Source of the DNA: a virus
Reading direction: 5' to 3' (one strand)
Length of the DNA: 35,503 nucleotides
Virus record (IMG/VR): IMGVR_UViG_3300025133_000340
Location: 1-35,503 of that record
Both the position numbers and the translations under genes were made by a program. The notes under the pieces are model-generated. The model was not told the DNA's origin. It did not search any database and worked only from the letters and a program-made list of their open reading frames with translations. Below, piece after piece: positions 1-6,600 of this stretch (position 1 is its first letter; each line of letters opens with the position of its first letter).

Positions 1-172
1 CCAAGGCGTACCGTCCGCAGCCTTTCGGCTCGCGGTCTGGCATCGTCGGCCACTTGACGAAACATCGTCGGTCTGGACCATTGTTGCCAGTGACTTTCAC
101 AATAATACCAATACCATACAGCTTCGGGTTTGCTACGGCTGGTCTCATTCGTACCAAGTCACCGACTTGCAC
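1..172 (-). CDS. MQVGDLV-family small protein, partial (C-terminus outside window)
   Basis: GTG start at 172, read as MQVGDLVRMRPAV; 57 codons are visible and the frame runs off the window edge. It carries the family pattern: GDLV at residues 4-7, a GIGIIVKV strand, then a VKW strand. The first 14 nt overlap the end of the gene at 159..344, the arrangement repeated through the array. An SH3-like barrel is inferred from the strand pattern only; function unknown. Confidence 0.8.
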   Translation of the reverse strand, partial: MQVGDLVRMRPAVANPKLYGIGIIVKVTGNNGPDRRCFVKWPTMPDREPKGCGRYAL

Positions 173-344
173 TGATAACCTCGTAATCATTGGCATTTCT
201 CCACCCGAGCACGTCCAATGTCGTAAACCATAGTTTCGACCCATCACCTTTCAGCGAACGGTCGGATACAGCAATAACCAACTTTGGCAGCAAGGTCGAC
301 TTGTGCTTGGCGTTCTTATGCATAACCAAATCACCGACATTCAT
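159..344 (-). CDS. MNVGDLV-family small protein
   Basis: 61 residues starting MNVGDLVMHKNAK and ending DYEVISASR. The ATG at 344 is chosen because it matches the family start; longer in-frame extension upstream has no family similarity. It overlaps the next gene (GTG at 172) by 14 nt: the last codons (I-S-A-S-R-stop) share bases with that gene's start. Its own start lies inside the end of 331..504. Function unknown. Confidence 0.85.
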   Translation of the reverse strand: MNVGDLVMHKNAKHKSTLLPKLVIAVSDRSLKGDGSKLWFTTLDVLGWRNANDYEVISASR

Positions 345-504
345 TGATAATCTCGCAGCCTGACTGAACCATCCAGCGAATCTCGCCGGTCTGGTCGATG
401 GCTTGCACGGTGTCGCCATGGATATTGATATACAACACAACAGCAATAGATACGGGAGGCGGGAGCTTTAGGGGATTATACTTAATCAAATCACCGACTT
501 GCAT
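331..504 (-). CDS. MQVGDLI-family small protein
   Basis: 57 residues, MQVGDLIKYNPLK to CEIINECR. It has the family's GDLI start, a VSIAVVLYI strand and an IRWMV strand in place of the usual V-x-W. Overlaps 14 nt with both neighbours (331..344 downstream, 491..504 upstream), so it is probably translated by coupling rather than from its own ribosome binding site. Function unknown. Confidence 0.85.
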   Translation of the reverse strand: MQVGDLIKYNPLKLPPPVSIAVVLYINIHGDTVQAIDQTGEIRWMVQSGCEIINECR

Positions 505-697
505 AGTTGATAACCTCCAAAACTGTACGTTCGGGTTTTGTAACTTCTCCGTCGGTCCATTGGACGTGGCACCTAATGCCAACACATTCGACGATTACGC
601 CAACTTGGCCCACGGGTTTACCCCAATATCCGCGTTCGGCAACTGCCAAGCCATCGAGCCTCACTAGGTCACCAATGCGTGGCTTTCGCCAACTCAT
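491..697 (-). CDS. RIGDLV-family small protein
   Basis: 68 residues from MSWRKPRIGDLVRLDG to LEVINYASR. The ATG at 697 forms an ATGA overlap with the stop of 694..834, which supports this start over the one 9 nt upstream. Contains the family core: GDLV, VGVIVE strand, HVQW strand, LEV near the end. It has five extra residues before the GDLV motif. Function unknown. Confidence 0.85.
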   Translation of the reverse strand: MSWRKPRIGDLVRLDGLAVAERGYWGKPVGQVGVIVECVGIRCHVQWTDGEVTKPERTVLEVINYASR

Positions 698-834
698 TCG
701 CGCCACCGAAGGTGCTTTGGCTTTTGATGCTTCGGCTTACGACGACGACCCTTGCGAAGGTCGTCGGAACGCTTGTGATGGGGCCCGGCCTTGCCAGCGT
801 GCATCACTCGTGCGTCAATCGTTGTGCGTTTCAT
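694..834 (-). CDS. Very basic 46-residue protein, leaderless
   Basis: MKRTTIDARVMHAGKAGPHH followed by a Lys/Arg-rich tail (residues 21-46), no known domain. The ATG at 834 lies exactly 6 nt after the -10 TATGGT (841..846), so the message should begin at or next to the start codon. First gene of the operon that continues into the small-protein array. Positive charge suggests nucleic-acid contact, but that is inference only. Confidence 0.6.
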   Translation of the reverse strand: MKRTTIDARVMHAGKAGPHHKRSDDLRKGRRRKPKHQKPKHLRWRE

Positions 835-840
835 ATCTAA

Positions 841-868
841 ACCATAAGAACGGGCTTTAAGGAGTAAA
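841..868 (-). promoter_or_regulatory. Promoter, TTTACT-N16-TATGGT
   Basis: -35 TTTACT at 863..868, 16-nt spacer, -10 TATGGT at 841..846, with GTTCT directly before the -10. Drives the leaderless gene at 834 and the array genes after it. Confidence 0.8.
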
Positions 869-871
869 TCA

Positions 872-1102
872 TCATTTCTGATATTTCCATGAATCAGCGA
901 TTTCTTGCCAGTCGACGTTAGCCAAACTATCTCCGTCGGGAGTTGTTTTGCCCCACACGTATCCACAAAAGTTTGCAAACTGTGTGGCCTCGGTCATCTT
1001 TAGCGATGACATAAGACCGTAGGTGGTTTCATCGTTGCCAAGCCAGTGATTTACATTCCACGTTGCGCGGTTTGTCCACCCATTATAATCTTCTTTGTCC
1101 AT
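872..1102 (-). CDS. Conserved phage protein (TWNVNHWLGND type)
   Basis: 76 residues, MDKEDYNGWTNRATWNVNHW then LGNDE. The W-x-N-x-x-T-W-N-V-x-x-W-L-x-N-D-E pattern is one I know from small uncharacterised phage and plasmid proteins; no biochemical role is known to me. The ATG at 1102 directly follows a GTG at 1105; the GTG is exactly 6 nt from the -10 (1112..1117), so translation may begin there instead, adding one residue. Confidence 0.75.
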   Translation of the reverse strand: MDKEDYNGWTNRATWNVNHWLGNDETTYGLMSSLKMTEATQFANFCGYVWGKTTPDGDSLANVDWQEIADSWKYQK

Positions 1103-1111
1103 CACGCTGCA

Positions 1112-1139
1112 ACTATAATCACGAATCCTCGTTGGTAAA
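1112..1139 (-). promoter_or_regulatory. Promoter, TTTACC-N16-TATAGT
   Basis: -35 TTTACC at 1134..1139, -10 TATAGT at 1112..1117, spacer 16 nt. It lies in the 3' end of the upstream gene (1119..1307). The start codon GTG at 1105 sits 6 nt after the -10. Confidence 0.65.
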
Positions 1140-1307
1140 GGCTGAAGGTACATTTTTGTGAAAACCGATCGGCTGCTTGGCGTCCGGTGTATTGCGTACA
1201 GCCATGACGACGGCGGCCTTGTGCGCCTGCTTAATCGTTTCAAACGTCAAGCAGGCCTGTTCAAGACCGGCTGCACAAGAATACAAGATGTTGATTAGAC
1301 TCTTCAT
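1119..1307 (-). CDS. Hypothetical 62-residue protein
   Basis: MKSLINILYSCAAGLEQACL to SAFTNEDS. ATG at 1307 immediately follows the TAA of the VWA gene (TAAATG), so it is probably co-translated with it. The first ~20 residues are moderately hydrophobic with two Cys; no recognised domain. Downstream of the MoxR/VWA pair in the same transcription unit, which is the only hint to its role. Confidence 0.6.
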   Translation of the reverse strand: MKSLINILYSCAAGLEQACLTFETIKQAHKAAVVMAVRNTPDAKQPIGFHKNVPSAFTNEDS

Positions 1308-2540
1308 TTACTTATCCACGATGACGATTCGTTCATTAGTCTGAAAATAAGGGTTACTGCCATTCCGACTATCGGTCATCCACATACGTGGACACTTGCT
1401 AGACTTGGGCTTTGGAGCACACATATCGGTCAAACAAATGTGACCGTCATACTTGCCCTTATTGACAAAGTCAGTCGGCGGATTAAAGTCGGTTCCGCCC
1501 CACATCACACGCTCTTTCTTGCGCTTCTCGCCTTTCTTCCAAACGTAAACCTTATCCTCAGCAACCTTTGTGTCAAAGGGAATCACGGTAAACGTGGCAA
1601 TCTCAGATAGCTTGTTAAGCTCAGAGTAAAATGCTGCCAGCATCTCATCCGAGACAGAGCCAGACTGGTCAATGCTGATTGCGATATTAGCAACGCGCTC
1701 GACCTTGCGACCGGGATGAATGTAAGCGTAACGCTTGTTCAGTCGTCGGGGAGTGCTACGCTTATTGGACCGTTGGGAGCACTTGACGAACCATCGAAGC
1801 ACCTTGCGCCAATCGACTTTCGTCGATAGCTTATCGATGATTTCCTTGCGGACAGAAGAGGATACAGTGCCCCAACTATTAGACTTTGCAGCCTCATTAA
1901 CGGCATCTTTCATCGCCTCCTTCAGACGTTCCTTCGCGATTTCTTTGGTAGCCTCATCACAAGATTCGCCACCCCAATCAGCATGACTGTCAAACTGACC
2001 GGCATTATCAGGGTCAAAACCCTGGCCGCCGCCTTCACCTTCGCCGCCTCCATTCTGGTCGTCGTCGGCCTTTTGCTTCAACTGCTCATAATACCATTCG
2101 CCAGTTTTGTTGGCCGGAAGACCCTCAAATGGACCCTCGTCAGGAAAACAGCACATTTCCGGCAGCTTATCCTTGCCAATCAAACAGTTGATTGAAAGGT
2201 CCGTTGCGATATTCCACAACTTGAAAAGCTGCATCTTATCTTTTGGCACATTACCGTTGTTAGTAAAAACCCCAGCAAGCTCATCAGGCAGTCGACCAGT
2301 AACATGCTCGAAAATCAGATGATAAAACTCATGAATGAGGACACCAGACCTTTGAGCGTCAGTCAGACCTTCAAAGAAGTCTGGATTATACATCATCTCG
2401 AAATATCCGGTGTCGGGATTCACACGCACACCAGCAGTCGGGATGCCCTTAGACTCCTTCTTCTCGATACGACGAGAAAGCGCAGCAAAGAAAGGCTCGC
2501 GCTGTAGGAGTCGAAAGATATGGTCGTTTAGAATAAACAT
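1308..2540 (-). CDS. DUF2201-like metallopeptidase/VWA-domain protein
   Basis: 410 residues. N-terminal half carries HEFYH at 70-74 (HExxH zinc-binding signature) followed by E78 and H79. A Gly/Glu/Asp-rich linker spans about 155-195. The C-terminal half is a VWA-like domain with MIDAS residues DQSGS at 291-295, GGTDF near 348-352 and LTDM near 370. Families with this layout usually pair with a MoxR-type ATPase, and such a gene lies directly upstream (2741..3808). Likely role: substrate-binding or adaptor half of an AAA+ remodelling machine, acting in the cytosol. Start ATG at 2540 has a strong GGAGG site and its own promoter (2564..2591). Whether HExxH is catalytic is unknown. Confidence 0.85.
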   Translation of the reverse strand: MFILNDHIFRLLQREPFFAALSRRIEKKESKGIPTAGVRVNPDTGYFEMMYNPDFFEGLTDAQRSGVLIHEFYHLIFEHVTGRLPDELAGVFTNNGNVPKDKMQLFKLWNIATDLSINCLIGKDKLPEMCCFPDEGPFEGLPANKTGEWYYEQLKQKADDDQNGGGEGEGGGQGFDPDNAGQFDSHADWGGESCDEATKEIAKERLKEAMKDAVNEAAKSNSWGTVSSSVRKEIIDKLSTKVDWRKVLRWFVKCSQRSNKRSTPRRLNKRYAYIHPGRKVERVANIAISIDQSGSVSDEMLAAFYSELNKLSEIATFTVIPFDTKVAEDKVYVWKKGEKRKKERVMWGGTDFNPPTDFVNKGKYDGHICLTDMCAPKPKSSKCPRMWMTDSRNGSNPYFQTNERIVIVDK

Positions 2541-2563
2541 GAAGACCTCCGTCTTACGTTATA

Positions 2564-2591
2564 ACTATAGGAACGGTAACAAAGCAGTAAA
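2564..2591 (-). promoter_or_regulatory. Promoter, TTTACT-N16-TATAGT
   Basis: -35 TTTACT at 2586..2591, -10 TATAGT at 2564..2569, GTTCC before the -10. Leader of about 20 nt contains GGAGG before the ATG at 2540. The -35 overlaps the U-rich tail of the structured element just upstream. Confidence 0.85.
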
Positions 2592-2728
2592 GAAAAATGA
2601 TGACAAGGGGGCTGTTTGCTCGCAGTGCAGCCTTGCTATCTAGTTTTTTGATTAGTGGCGCTATCTTAACGCGCCCCCGCCGAAACTAGCAAAGTGGCGG
2701 ATTTATTAATAAACTCCCTTGTCATCGC
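2590..2728 (-). ncRNA. Candidate structured RNA between the MoxR and VWA genes
   Basis: Closing stem of 11 perfect base pairs: GATGACAAGGG at 2599..2609 against its complement at 2716..2726. Inside it: a hairpin GGCTG (2610..2614)/CAGCC (2628..2632); a stem CTAGTTT (2640..2646)/AAACTAG (2683..2689), extended by TTG/CAA outside a 4-nt bulge; within that a GGCGC (2657..2661)/GCGCC (2671..2675) hairpin. CCGCC (2677..2681) and GGCGG (2696..2700) could form an alternative or pseudoknot pairing. On the minus strand the closing stem is followed by ATTTTTCTTT, like an intrinsic terminator. No open frame. Not recognised as tmRNA, a riboswitch or another known class. Confidence 0.5.
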
Positions 2729-2740
2729 CTCACAAAACTC

Positions 2741-3808
2741 CTAGGAATCCTTGCCTGTAAGCATTTGAACCATGCGCGCCGAGACCTTTGTTCCGTCCGT
2801 TGCAGTGGCCTTATGGAGGCCAATCACGTTGGCGTTGTCACCCTTGCCGAGCACAGTCCACAACTTCATTGCAGCTTCCGAGGGCAGCGTCACAAAGTAA
2901 TCTGCCAAGTTCTGAACCTGATTATCAGCTAGCTCAGAGTCAAACGTCTCACTGGCTTCCATTTTTTCAATCAGGGCACAGTGCTCATTGATTCCGAAAT
3001 CGGAAGTCTTGGCGACCTGTCCATCATCCAGAATCATCTCAATGGTCACTTGGCGCTCATAGTTCTGAGCAAAATCGTTGAATGCGACAGCAGCCTCCAT
3101 CCCGACGAAAGCAGCGGACAAGTGATAAACGCCAGCGTCACTCTTGGAATCTGGCGTAAGAAAGCCAGCGCTAACCAAGCAATCATTCAAGCGCTTCCAA
3201 GAACGACGGGACGGATAAACCTTGTTGGGTTCAAAGTCCTCGCCATGCTCAAGATGCGAGCGATTTTGATTGATAAAGTCCCAAATGAGACCATCGACAT
3301 TATCCTTACCCCAATCAAGCCAATCCTCAACGGTAGGCTCGACATCGAACACGGTCCAGCGGTCAAGCTCGGCAGGGTCCATCTCACCAACCTGATACTG
3401 TGAACCATGCTCGCCGCCATTAACAGCAGCAATGATAACGGTATCGGGATGAATGGGCTTGCCAAACAACTTGCGTGAATCCGTAAGCTCGAAGAGACCC
3501 TGGCGGACCTCATTTACGGCGCGGTCGACCTCATCGAAGAAGAGGACCACTGGCCTATCACAAGCCTCCTGAAACCAATCAGGAGGACAGAAAGAAGTGA
3601 TATCGCCGTCAGTTTTGGGAAGGCCAATCAGATCGCCCTCGGTCATCTGAGATGCGCGGCGCTCGACGACGGGCATATCGAGATCTACAGCAATCTGATA
3701 TACGACCTCGGACTTGCCAACGCCATGGCGACCACGAAGCAGCACGGGCTTGCGTACAGCAATAACATGCGGTGCGACGTTTCGGAATGTTTTGAAATCA
3801 ACAGCCAT
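2741..3808 (-). CDS. MoxR-type AAA+ ATPase
   Basis: 355 residues. Walker A G-x4-GKS at 26-33 (G26, K32, S33), Walker B FFDE with D92 and E93, and the MoxR-like TEGDLIG segment at 56-62. ATP-driven remodelling enzyme; members usually work with a VWA-domain partner, which here is the next gene downstream (1308..2540). Start ATG at 3808 has an AGGAG-type site. Its promoter is 3850..3877. Targets are unknown; in bacteria such pairs insert metals or mature protein complexes. Assignment to the MoxR branch is from motif context. Confidence 0.9.
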   Translation of the reverse strand: MAVDFKTFRNVAPHVIAVRKPVLLRGRHGVGKSEVVYQIAVDLDMPVVERRASQMTEGDLIGLPKTDGDITSFCPPDWFQEACDRPVVLFFDEVDRAVNEVRQGLFELTDSRKLFGKPIHPDTVIIAAVNGGEHGSQYQVGEMDPAELDRWTVFDVEPTVEDWLDWGKDNVDGLIWDFINQNRSHLEHGEDFEPNKVYPSRRSWKRLNDCLVSAGFLTPDSKSDAGVYHLSAAFVGMEAAVAFNDFAQNYERQVTIEMILDDGQVAKTSDFGINEHCALIEKMEASETFDSELADNQVQNLADYFVTLPSEAAMKLWTVLGKGDNANVIGLHKATATDGTKVSARMVQMLTGKDS

Positions 3809-3849
3809 TTTACTCTCCTATAATAAGTAGTGGCTCGTCTTACACTTAA

Positions 3850-3877
3850 AAGATAAGAACGGTTGAATAGTAGTAAA
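3850..3877 (-). promoter_or_regulatory. Promoter, TTTACT-N16-TATCTT
   Basis: -35 TTTACT at 3872..3877, -10 TATCTT at 3850..3855, GTTCT before the -10. Serves the MoxR-type ATPase gene; the leader includes its ribosome binding site. Confidence 0.7.
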
Positions 3878-3884
3878 GAACTTT

Positions 3885-3968
3885 TTAGACCGGGCGAGTC
3901 AAAATCGCGTGGCCTAGGCTAACGCCAGTAAAGATAGCGTAACAAACAGTCAAGGTAACAAAATCCAT
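3885..3968 (-). CDS. 27-residue membrane micropeptide
   Basis: MDFVTLTVCYAIFTGVSLGH then AILTRPV and stop. AGGAG is well spaced before the ATG at 3968. Residues 2-23 are hydrophobic enough for one membrane span. It sits alone between tRNA-Leu and the MoxR promoter. Function unknown; the strong ribosome binding site and clean stop are the main support. Confidence 0.55.
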   Translation of the reverse strand: MDFVTLTVCYAIFTGVSLGHAILTRPV

Positions 3969-4002
3969 TATAAACTCCTATAGTTCATGGATTAAAAGTA
4001 AG

Positions 4003-4088
4003 TGGTAGCATCGGAGGGACTCGAACCCTCAATCCCAAAGGGCGACGGATTTTAAGTCCGTTGCGTATACCAGTTCCGCCACGATGCC
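4003..4088 (-). tRNA. tRNA-Leu (anticodon UAA)
   Basis: Complete cloverleaf of 86 nt with encoded CCA. Anticodon loop CTTAAAA gives UAA, reading UUA. Long variable arm typical of tRNA-Leu, T-loop TTCGAGT, 7-bp acceptor with a G-U first pair. Confidence 0.95.
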
Positions 4089-4099
4089 TCAACACCCAA

Positions 4100-4127
4100 A
4101 CTATAAGAACCAGTTTAGGCAAGTAAA
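4100..4127 (-). promoter_or_regulatory. Promoter for tRNA-Leu, TTTACT-N16-TATAGT
   Basis: -35 TTTACT at 4122..4127, -10 TATAGT at 4100..4105, GTTCT before the -10. The tRNA begins 11 nt after the -10. Confidence 0.8.
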
Positions 4128-4131
4128 GCTA

Positions 4132-4299
4132 TTAATCAGTGGCCCATTCGTATCGAATGATGCGACTGCTGCCACAAGCCACGCAGTTGGCGTCACAAGC
4201 AGGACGGGAGGAGCGTGGCTTTCTGTAGTATTTACAGCCACATGAGCCACAGTAGTAGTTGTGGGGCTTCTCTTTCTTCTTAGGGGGTGGTGGCCACAT
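4132..4299 (-). CDS. Small Cys-rich, zinc-ribbon-like protein
   Basis: 55 residues, MWPPPPKKKEKPHNYYCGSC to YEWATD. Cysteines at CGSCGC and at CDANCVAC form a probable zinc site; the N-terminus is proline- and lysine-rich. ATG at 4299 lies just after the stop of 4301..4963 with a GAGGAT ribosome binding site. Role unknown; a zinc ribbon with a basic surface could bind nucleic acid. Confidence 0.7.
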   Translation of the reverse strand: MWPPPPKKKEKPHNYYCGSCGCKYYRKPRSSRPACDANCVACGSSRIIRYEWATD

Positions 4300-4300
4300 T

Positions 4301-4963
4301 CTAAATCCTCGCTTTCTTGAGCCATCGGACTTCCGTCTCGATGGTCTCGGCAGTCCCAACAGGGAGCACAATCACAGGAATGGCACCCTTTGCAGCCCCG
4401 GCAACCTTGTCGGGATAATCGATAATCATGACCATCTTGTTCATAAAGCACTTCTTTACCGGGTGTGCAGTCTGGCGAATCTTCGCCATCGTTCCTACAG
4501 GAAAAGTAGGAACCGAGTTCATGTTGTCAAGCACTTTTGCGACATACTTGTTTTCGACCATGGCGCGGTACTGCTTTTCGGTAGGAATGTGGCCATCGTC
4601 GTTCAGAATACGACCAGCCAAGTCTGCAAAATATGGCGGATTATTCAAATAATAACGCGCAGCAATGCACATTTTGTCGCGCATTTCTTGAGAAAAGCTA
4701 TCATTCCAAGACTTTCGTGCAGCCTGCACAGCAGGGTCACGATTCTTCTCGATGCGCTGAACAATAGATTCTTGTTTGGCAGTCAAACTTCCGTAACGAT
4801 TCACGCTATCCTTGACGGAGGCGAGGAAACTCTTTTCCCAATCAGAAAGACCAGCGCTGCTAGCAAGAATCTTGTTAATACGAGTGATAAGTTCAGGATT
4901 CGCTTTTTCTCGGCGTTGTCGCATAATAGTCTCTCGTCGAGGTGCACCAGAGTTCCAACTCAT
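4301..4963 (-). CDS. Hypothetical 220-residue protein
   Basis: MSWNSGAPRRETIMRQRREK, then helical stretches with heptad-like spacing up to about residue 110, and a C-terminal half ending VRWLKKARI. No signal peptide, membrane span or recognised motif. ATG at 4963 has a GGAGAG site and a promoter at 4993..5020. Co-transcribed with the small zinc-ribbon gene. I do not recognise the family. Confidence 0.8.
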   Translation of the reverse strand: MSWNSGAPRRETIMRQRREKANPELITRINKILASSAGLSDWEKSFLASVKDSVNRYGSLTAKQESIVQRIEKNRDPAVQAARKSWNDSFSQEMRDKMCIAARYYLNNPPYFADLAGRILNDDGHIPTEKQYRAMVENKYVAKVLDNMNSVPTFPVGTMAKIRQTAHPVKKCFMNKMVMIIDYPDKVAGAAKGAIPVIVLPVGTAETIETEVRWLKKARI

Positions 4964-4992
4964 TTTGCTCTCCGTATCTGGGGTACGTCTAA

Positions 4993-5020
4993 ACTATAAG
5001 AACAGTTTTCTGAGGGTCAA
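4993..5020 (-). promoter_or_regulatory. Promoter, TTGACC-N16-TATAGT
   Basis: -35 TTGACC at 5015..5020, -10 TATAGT at 4993..4998, GTTCT before the -10; leader with ribosome binding site before the ATG at 4963. Confidence 0.8.
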
Positions 5021-5023
5021 GGC

Positions 5024-5428
5024 TTAAAACGCAATATGTCGACTAATGAAAATATCATTTTGAAAGCCCCAACCTTTTTCTGTAAGGTCGTCGTTATCTT
5101 CGCCAATGCGGATAAACTTGAAGTATTCGCCCCACTGGTCGTCTGTGCCGTCTGGCCGTTTTGGAGGCTCAGGCTCTCCGTACTCAGAGAGATCATCGGC
5201 CTCCAGTGCATCGATGAAACCATTGAGAACATCGATTTCTGGATAACCCTCATACCACTTGATATGACTCCAGTGCATAAACCAGTCACCGGGTTGGGCG
5301 TAACCAGAAGAGAAATCGTCTGCGTCGTTGCACAACTCCAGCACTTTCGGATACTTTGCTTGCAAAGCCATGAAGGCTGACGCTGCTTCGGGTGCGATTG
5401 CCAATACTACTTGTGAACGGTAACCCAT
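5024..5428 (-). CDS. MGYRSQV-type conserved phage protein
   Basis: 134 residues, MGYRSQVVLAIAPEAASAFM. The MGYRS-V-ALAI beginning followed by an acidic body (W-Y-E-G-Y/P-E-I-D-V region around 70) is a pattern seen in uncharacterised phage and bacterial proteins; no function is known to me. ATG at 5428 overlaps the TAA of the upstream gene (TAATG), so it is coupled to 5428..5658. Confidence 0.75.
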   Translation of the reverse strand: MGYRSQVVLAIAPEAASAFMALQAKYPKVLELCNDADDFSSGYAQPGDWFMHWSHIKWYEGYPEIDVLNGFIDALEADDLSEYGEPEPPKRPDGTDDQWGEYFKFIRIGEDNDDLTEKGWGFQNDIFISRHIAF

Positions 5429-5658
5429 TATTCTCTCGTTCTCCTATACTTCGTTTTGCCTATTTGATGAAAACAAACCCCTTCATCGATTCTTCTATAG
5501 AGAAGGTCTTTGCCAACGCCAAAGGGCCCGCCCATGCCATTCTCTCCAAAAGCATAATACCAAATCTTCTTGGGTGTTTCCTTGTGGACGATTCCGATAG
5601 TCTTATTATCGTCGACATAGAGCAGATCTCCAGGCTTGACTTTCCACTTCACCGTCAT
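5428..5658 (-). CDS. KPGDLL-type member of the GDLV small-protein family
   Basis: 76 residues, MTVKWKVKPGDLLYVDDNKT onward. The GDLL motif followed by a TIGIVHKE strand and an IWYY strand matches the array proteins with six extra N-terminal residues. ATG at 5658 forms an ATGA overlap with 5655..5939 and has GGAGG 8 nt upstream, which decides the start. Function unknown. Confidence 0.75.
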   Translation of the reverse strand: MTVKWKVKPGDLLYVDDNKTIGIVHKETPKKIWYYAFGENGMGGPFGVGKDLLYRRIDEGVCFHQIGKTKYRRTRE

Positions 5659-5939
5659 CGGGGATCCTCCCACAAACGCCAGCCCTGGTCAGTTATAGAC
5701 ACACCGGCTGACATTGTATATCTGGGTTTCTTGTGGGACGCAAATACCTCTGCACCGTCAGGCATCCTAACAAGATATTGCGAACCTCGGATATGTTCCA
5801 TGACGAGGGCGCCTACAAAATCTGGCTGAGAGATAATAGAGCCCACCAGGGCTTGTCTCTGGCGTGCCCATTCGGCTCTGGTTTCGGCAGTCGCGGGGAT
5901 CTGCCCACGTCGATTCTTTATTTTGTCTCTTCGTTTCAT
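5655..5939 (-). CDS. Divergent GDLV-family protein with basic N-terminus
   Basis: 94 residues starting MKRRDKIKNRRGQIPATAET. From about residue 40 it resembles the array proteins (FVGALVMEH, YLVRM, EVFASHKK). ATG at 5939 lies exactly 6 nt after the -10 TATAGT, so a leaderless start is predicted and is preferred over the ATG 6 nt upstream that falls inside the promoter. Function unknown. Confidence 0.7.
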   Translation of the reverse strand: MKRRDKIKNRRGQIPATAETRAEWARQRQALVGSIISQPDFVGALVMEHIRGSQYLVRMPDGAEVFASHKKPRYTMSAGVSITDQGWRLWEDPR

Positions 5940-5945
5940 ATCCAA

Positions 5946-5973
5946 ACTATAGGAACGATATTTTCAGAGTTAA
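5946..5973 (-). promoter_or_regulatory. Promoter, TTAACT-N16-TATAGT
   Basis: -35 TTAACT at 5968..5973, -10 TATAGT at 5946..5951, GTTCC before the -10. The -35 overlaps the stop codon of 5970..6254. Confidence 0.75.
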
Positions 5974-6254
5974 GGGGCGACATGGGAAATAATCATAATC
6001 TCCCAGTTTTCGCGTACTTGCACGCGGTGGGGCTCGTTATCGCCCCACGGCTTGCGCGGAATAGTACGGTCAGGGCCAAGCCAATGCACCGTTACGTCAT
6101 AGCGTTCTTTTTTCAACTGGCAAAGCAACTTGGCCTTGTGCTCTTTCTCAACGTGCTGTTTCGCAAGCACAATACCGTGGACCCTGGATTCAGGATGCCA
6201 CGCTTCACGTACAATCGCACCGGGCTGTAGATTCCTGGCGTCTTTCAGGTTCAT
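5970..6254 (-). CDS. Longer GDLV-family-like protein
   Basis: 94 residues, MNLKDARNLQPGAIVREAWH. The PGAIVREAW, HGIVLAK and VHWLGP segments line up with GDLV, GIV and V-x-W of the array proteins, so this is likely a diverged member. ATG at 6254 overlaps the stop of the upstream gene as ATGA. Function unknown. Confidence 0.7.
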   Translation of the reverse strand: MNLKDARNLQPGAIVREAWHPESRVHGIVLAKQHVEKEHKAKLLCQLKKERYDVTVHWLGPDRTIPRKPWGDNEPHRVQVRENWEIMIISHVAP

Positions 6255-6553
6255 CGTCGGCGGCCTTCAATAAAATCAGTCTTGTCGCGAGAAAAACTAT
6301 CTTCGCGCGCGCGACGCTTGTTCGCATTGTCACTCATTTGTTCAGCCGTCAAAGACCCAACATCATTATCAAAAATAGCTTTTTCGGCCTGAAAGACTGC
6401 TTCTGCTAGATGCTTTCGATTATTGCTTTGAAGTGTGACCTCGGCGCGTTCGATAGCTTCGGGCGCGGCGCCAGAAGTGCGGTCAAGAATACGATTTGCA
6501 ATAGAAAGAAAAGTCTCAAGTGATTCGCGAGGAATCGTGATTGAATCGTTCAT
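6251..6553 (-). CDS. Hypothetical helical protein
   Basis: 100 residues, MNDSITIPRESLETFLSIAN to DFIEGRRR. Mostly charged helix, basic C-terminus, no recognised domain. Start at 6553 is chosen over 6565 because GGAGG is ideally spaced before it. Promoter at 6572..6599. Confidence 0.7.
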   Translation of the reverse strand: MNDSITIPRESLETFLSIANRILDRTSGAAPEAIERAEVTLQSNNRKHLAEAVFQAEKAIFDNDVGSLTAEQMSDNANKRRAREDSFSRDKTDFIEGRRR

Positions 6554-6571
6554 TAGAACCTCCATGGAAAA

Positions 6572-6599
6572 ACTATAAGAACAAAATACTGAGAGTAAA
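6572..6599 (-). promoter_or_regulatory. Promoter, TTTACT-N16-TATAGT
   Basis: -35 TTTACT at 6594..6599, -10 TATAGT at 6572..6577, GTTCT before the -10; GGAGG in the leader of the gene starting at 6553. Confidence 0.85.
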
Positions 6600-6600
6600 A

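Noticed and set aside
2590-2728. tmRNA or tRNA as explanation for the structured element.
   Set aside because: No tRNA-like end with TTCRA loop or CCA, and no tag reading frame; kept only as an unclassified structured RNA.
4259-4999. A long plus-strand frame of about 246 codons.
   Set aside because: It is antisense to the better supported gene 4301..4963, which has a promoter, ribosome binding site and coupled neighbour; the plus frame has none.
5733-6230. A 165-codon plus-strand frame.
   Set aside because: Antisense to two overlapping minus genes with promoter and start/stop coupling; no ribosome binding site.
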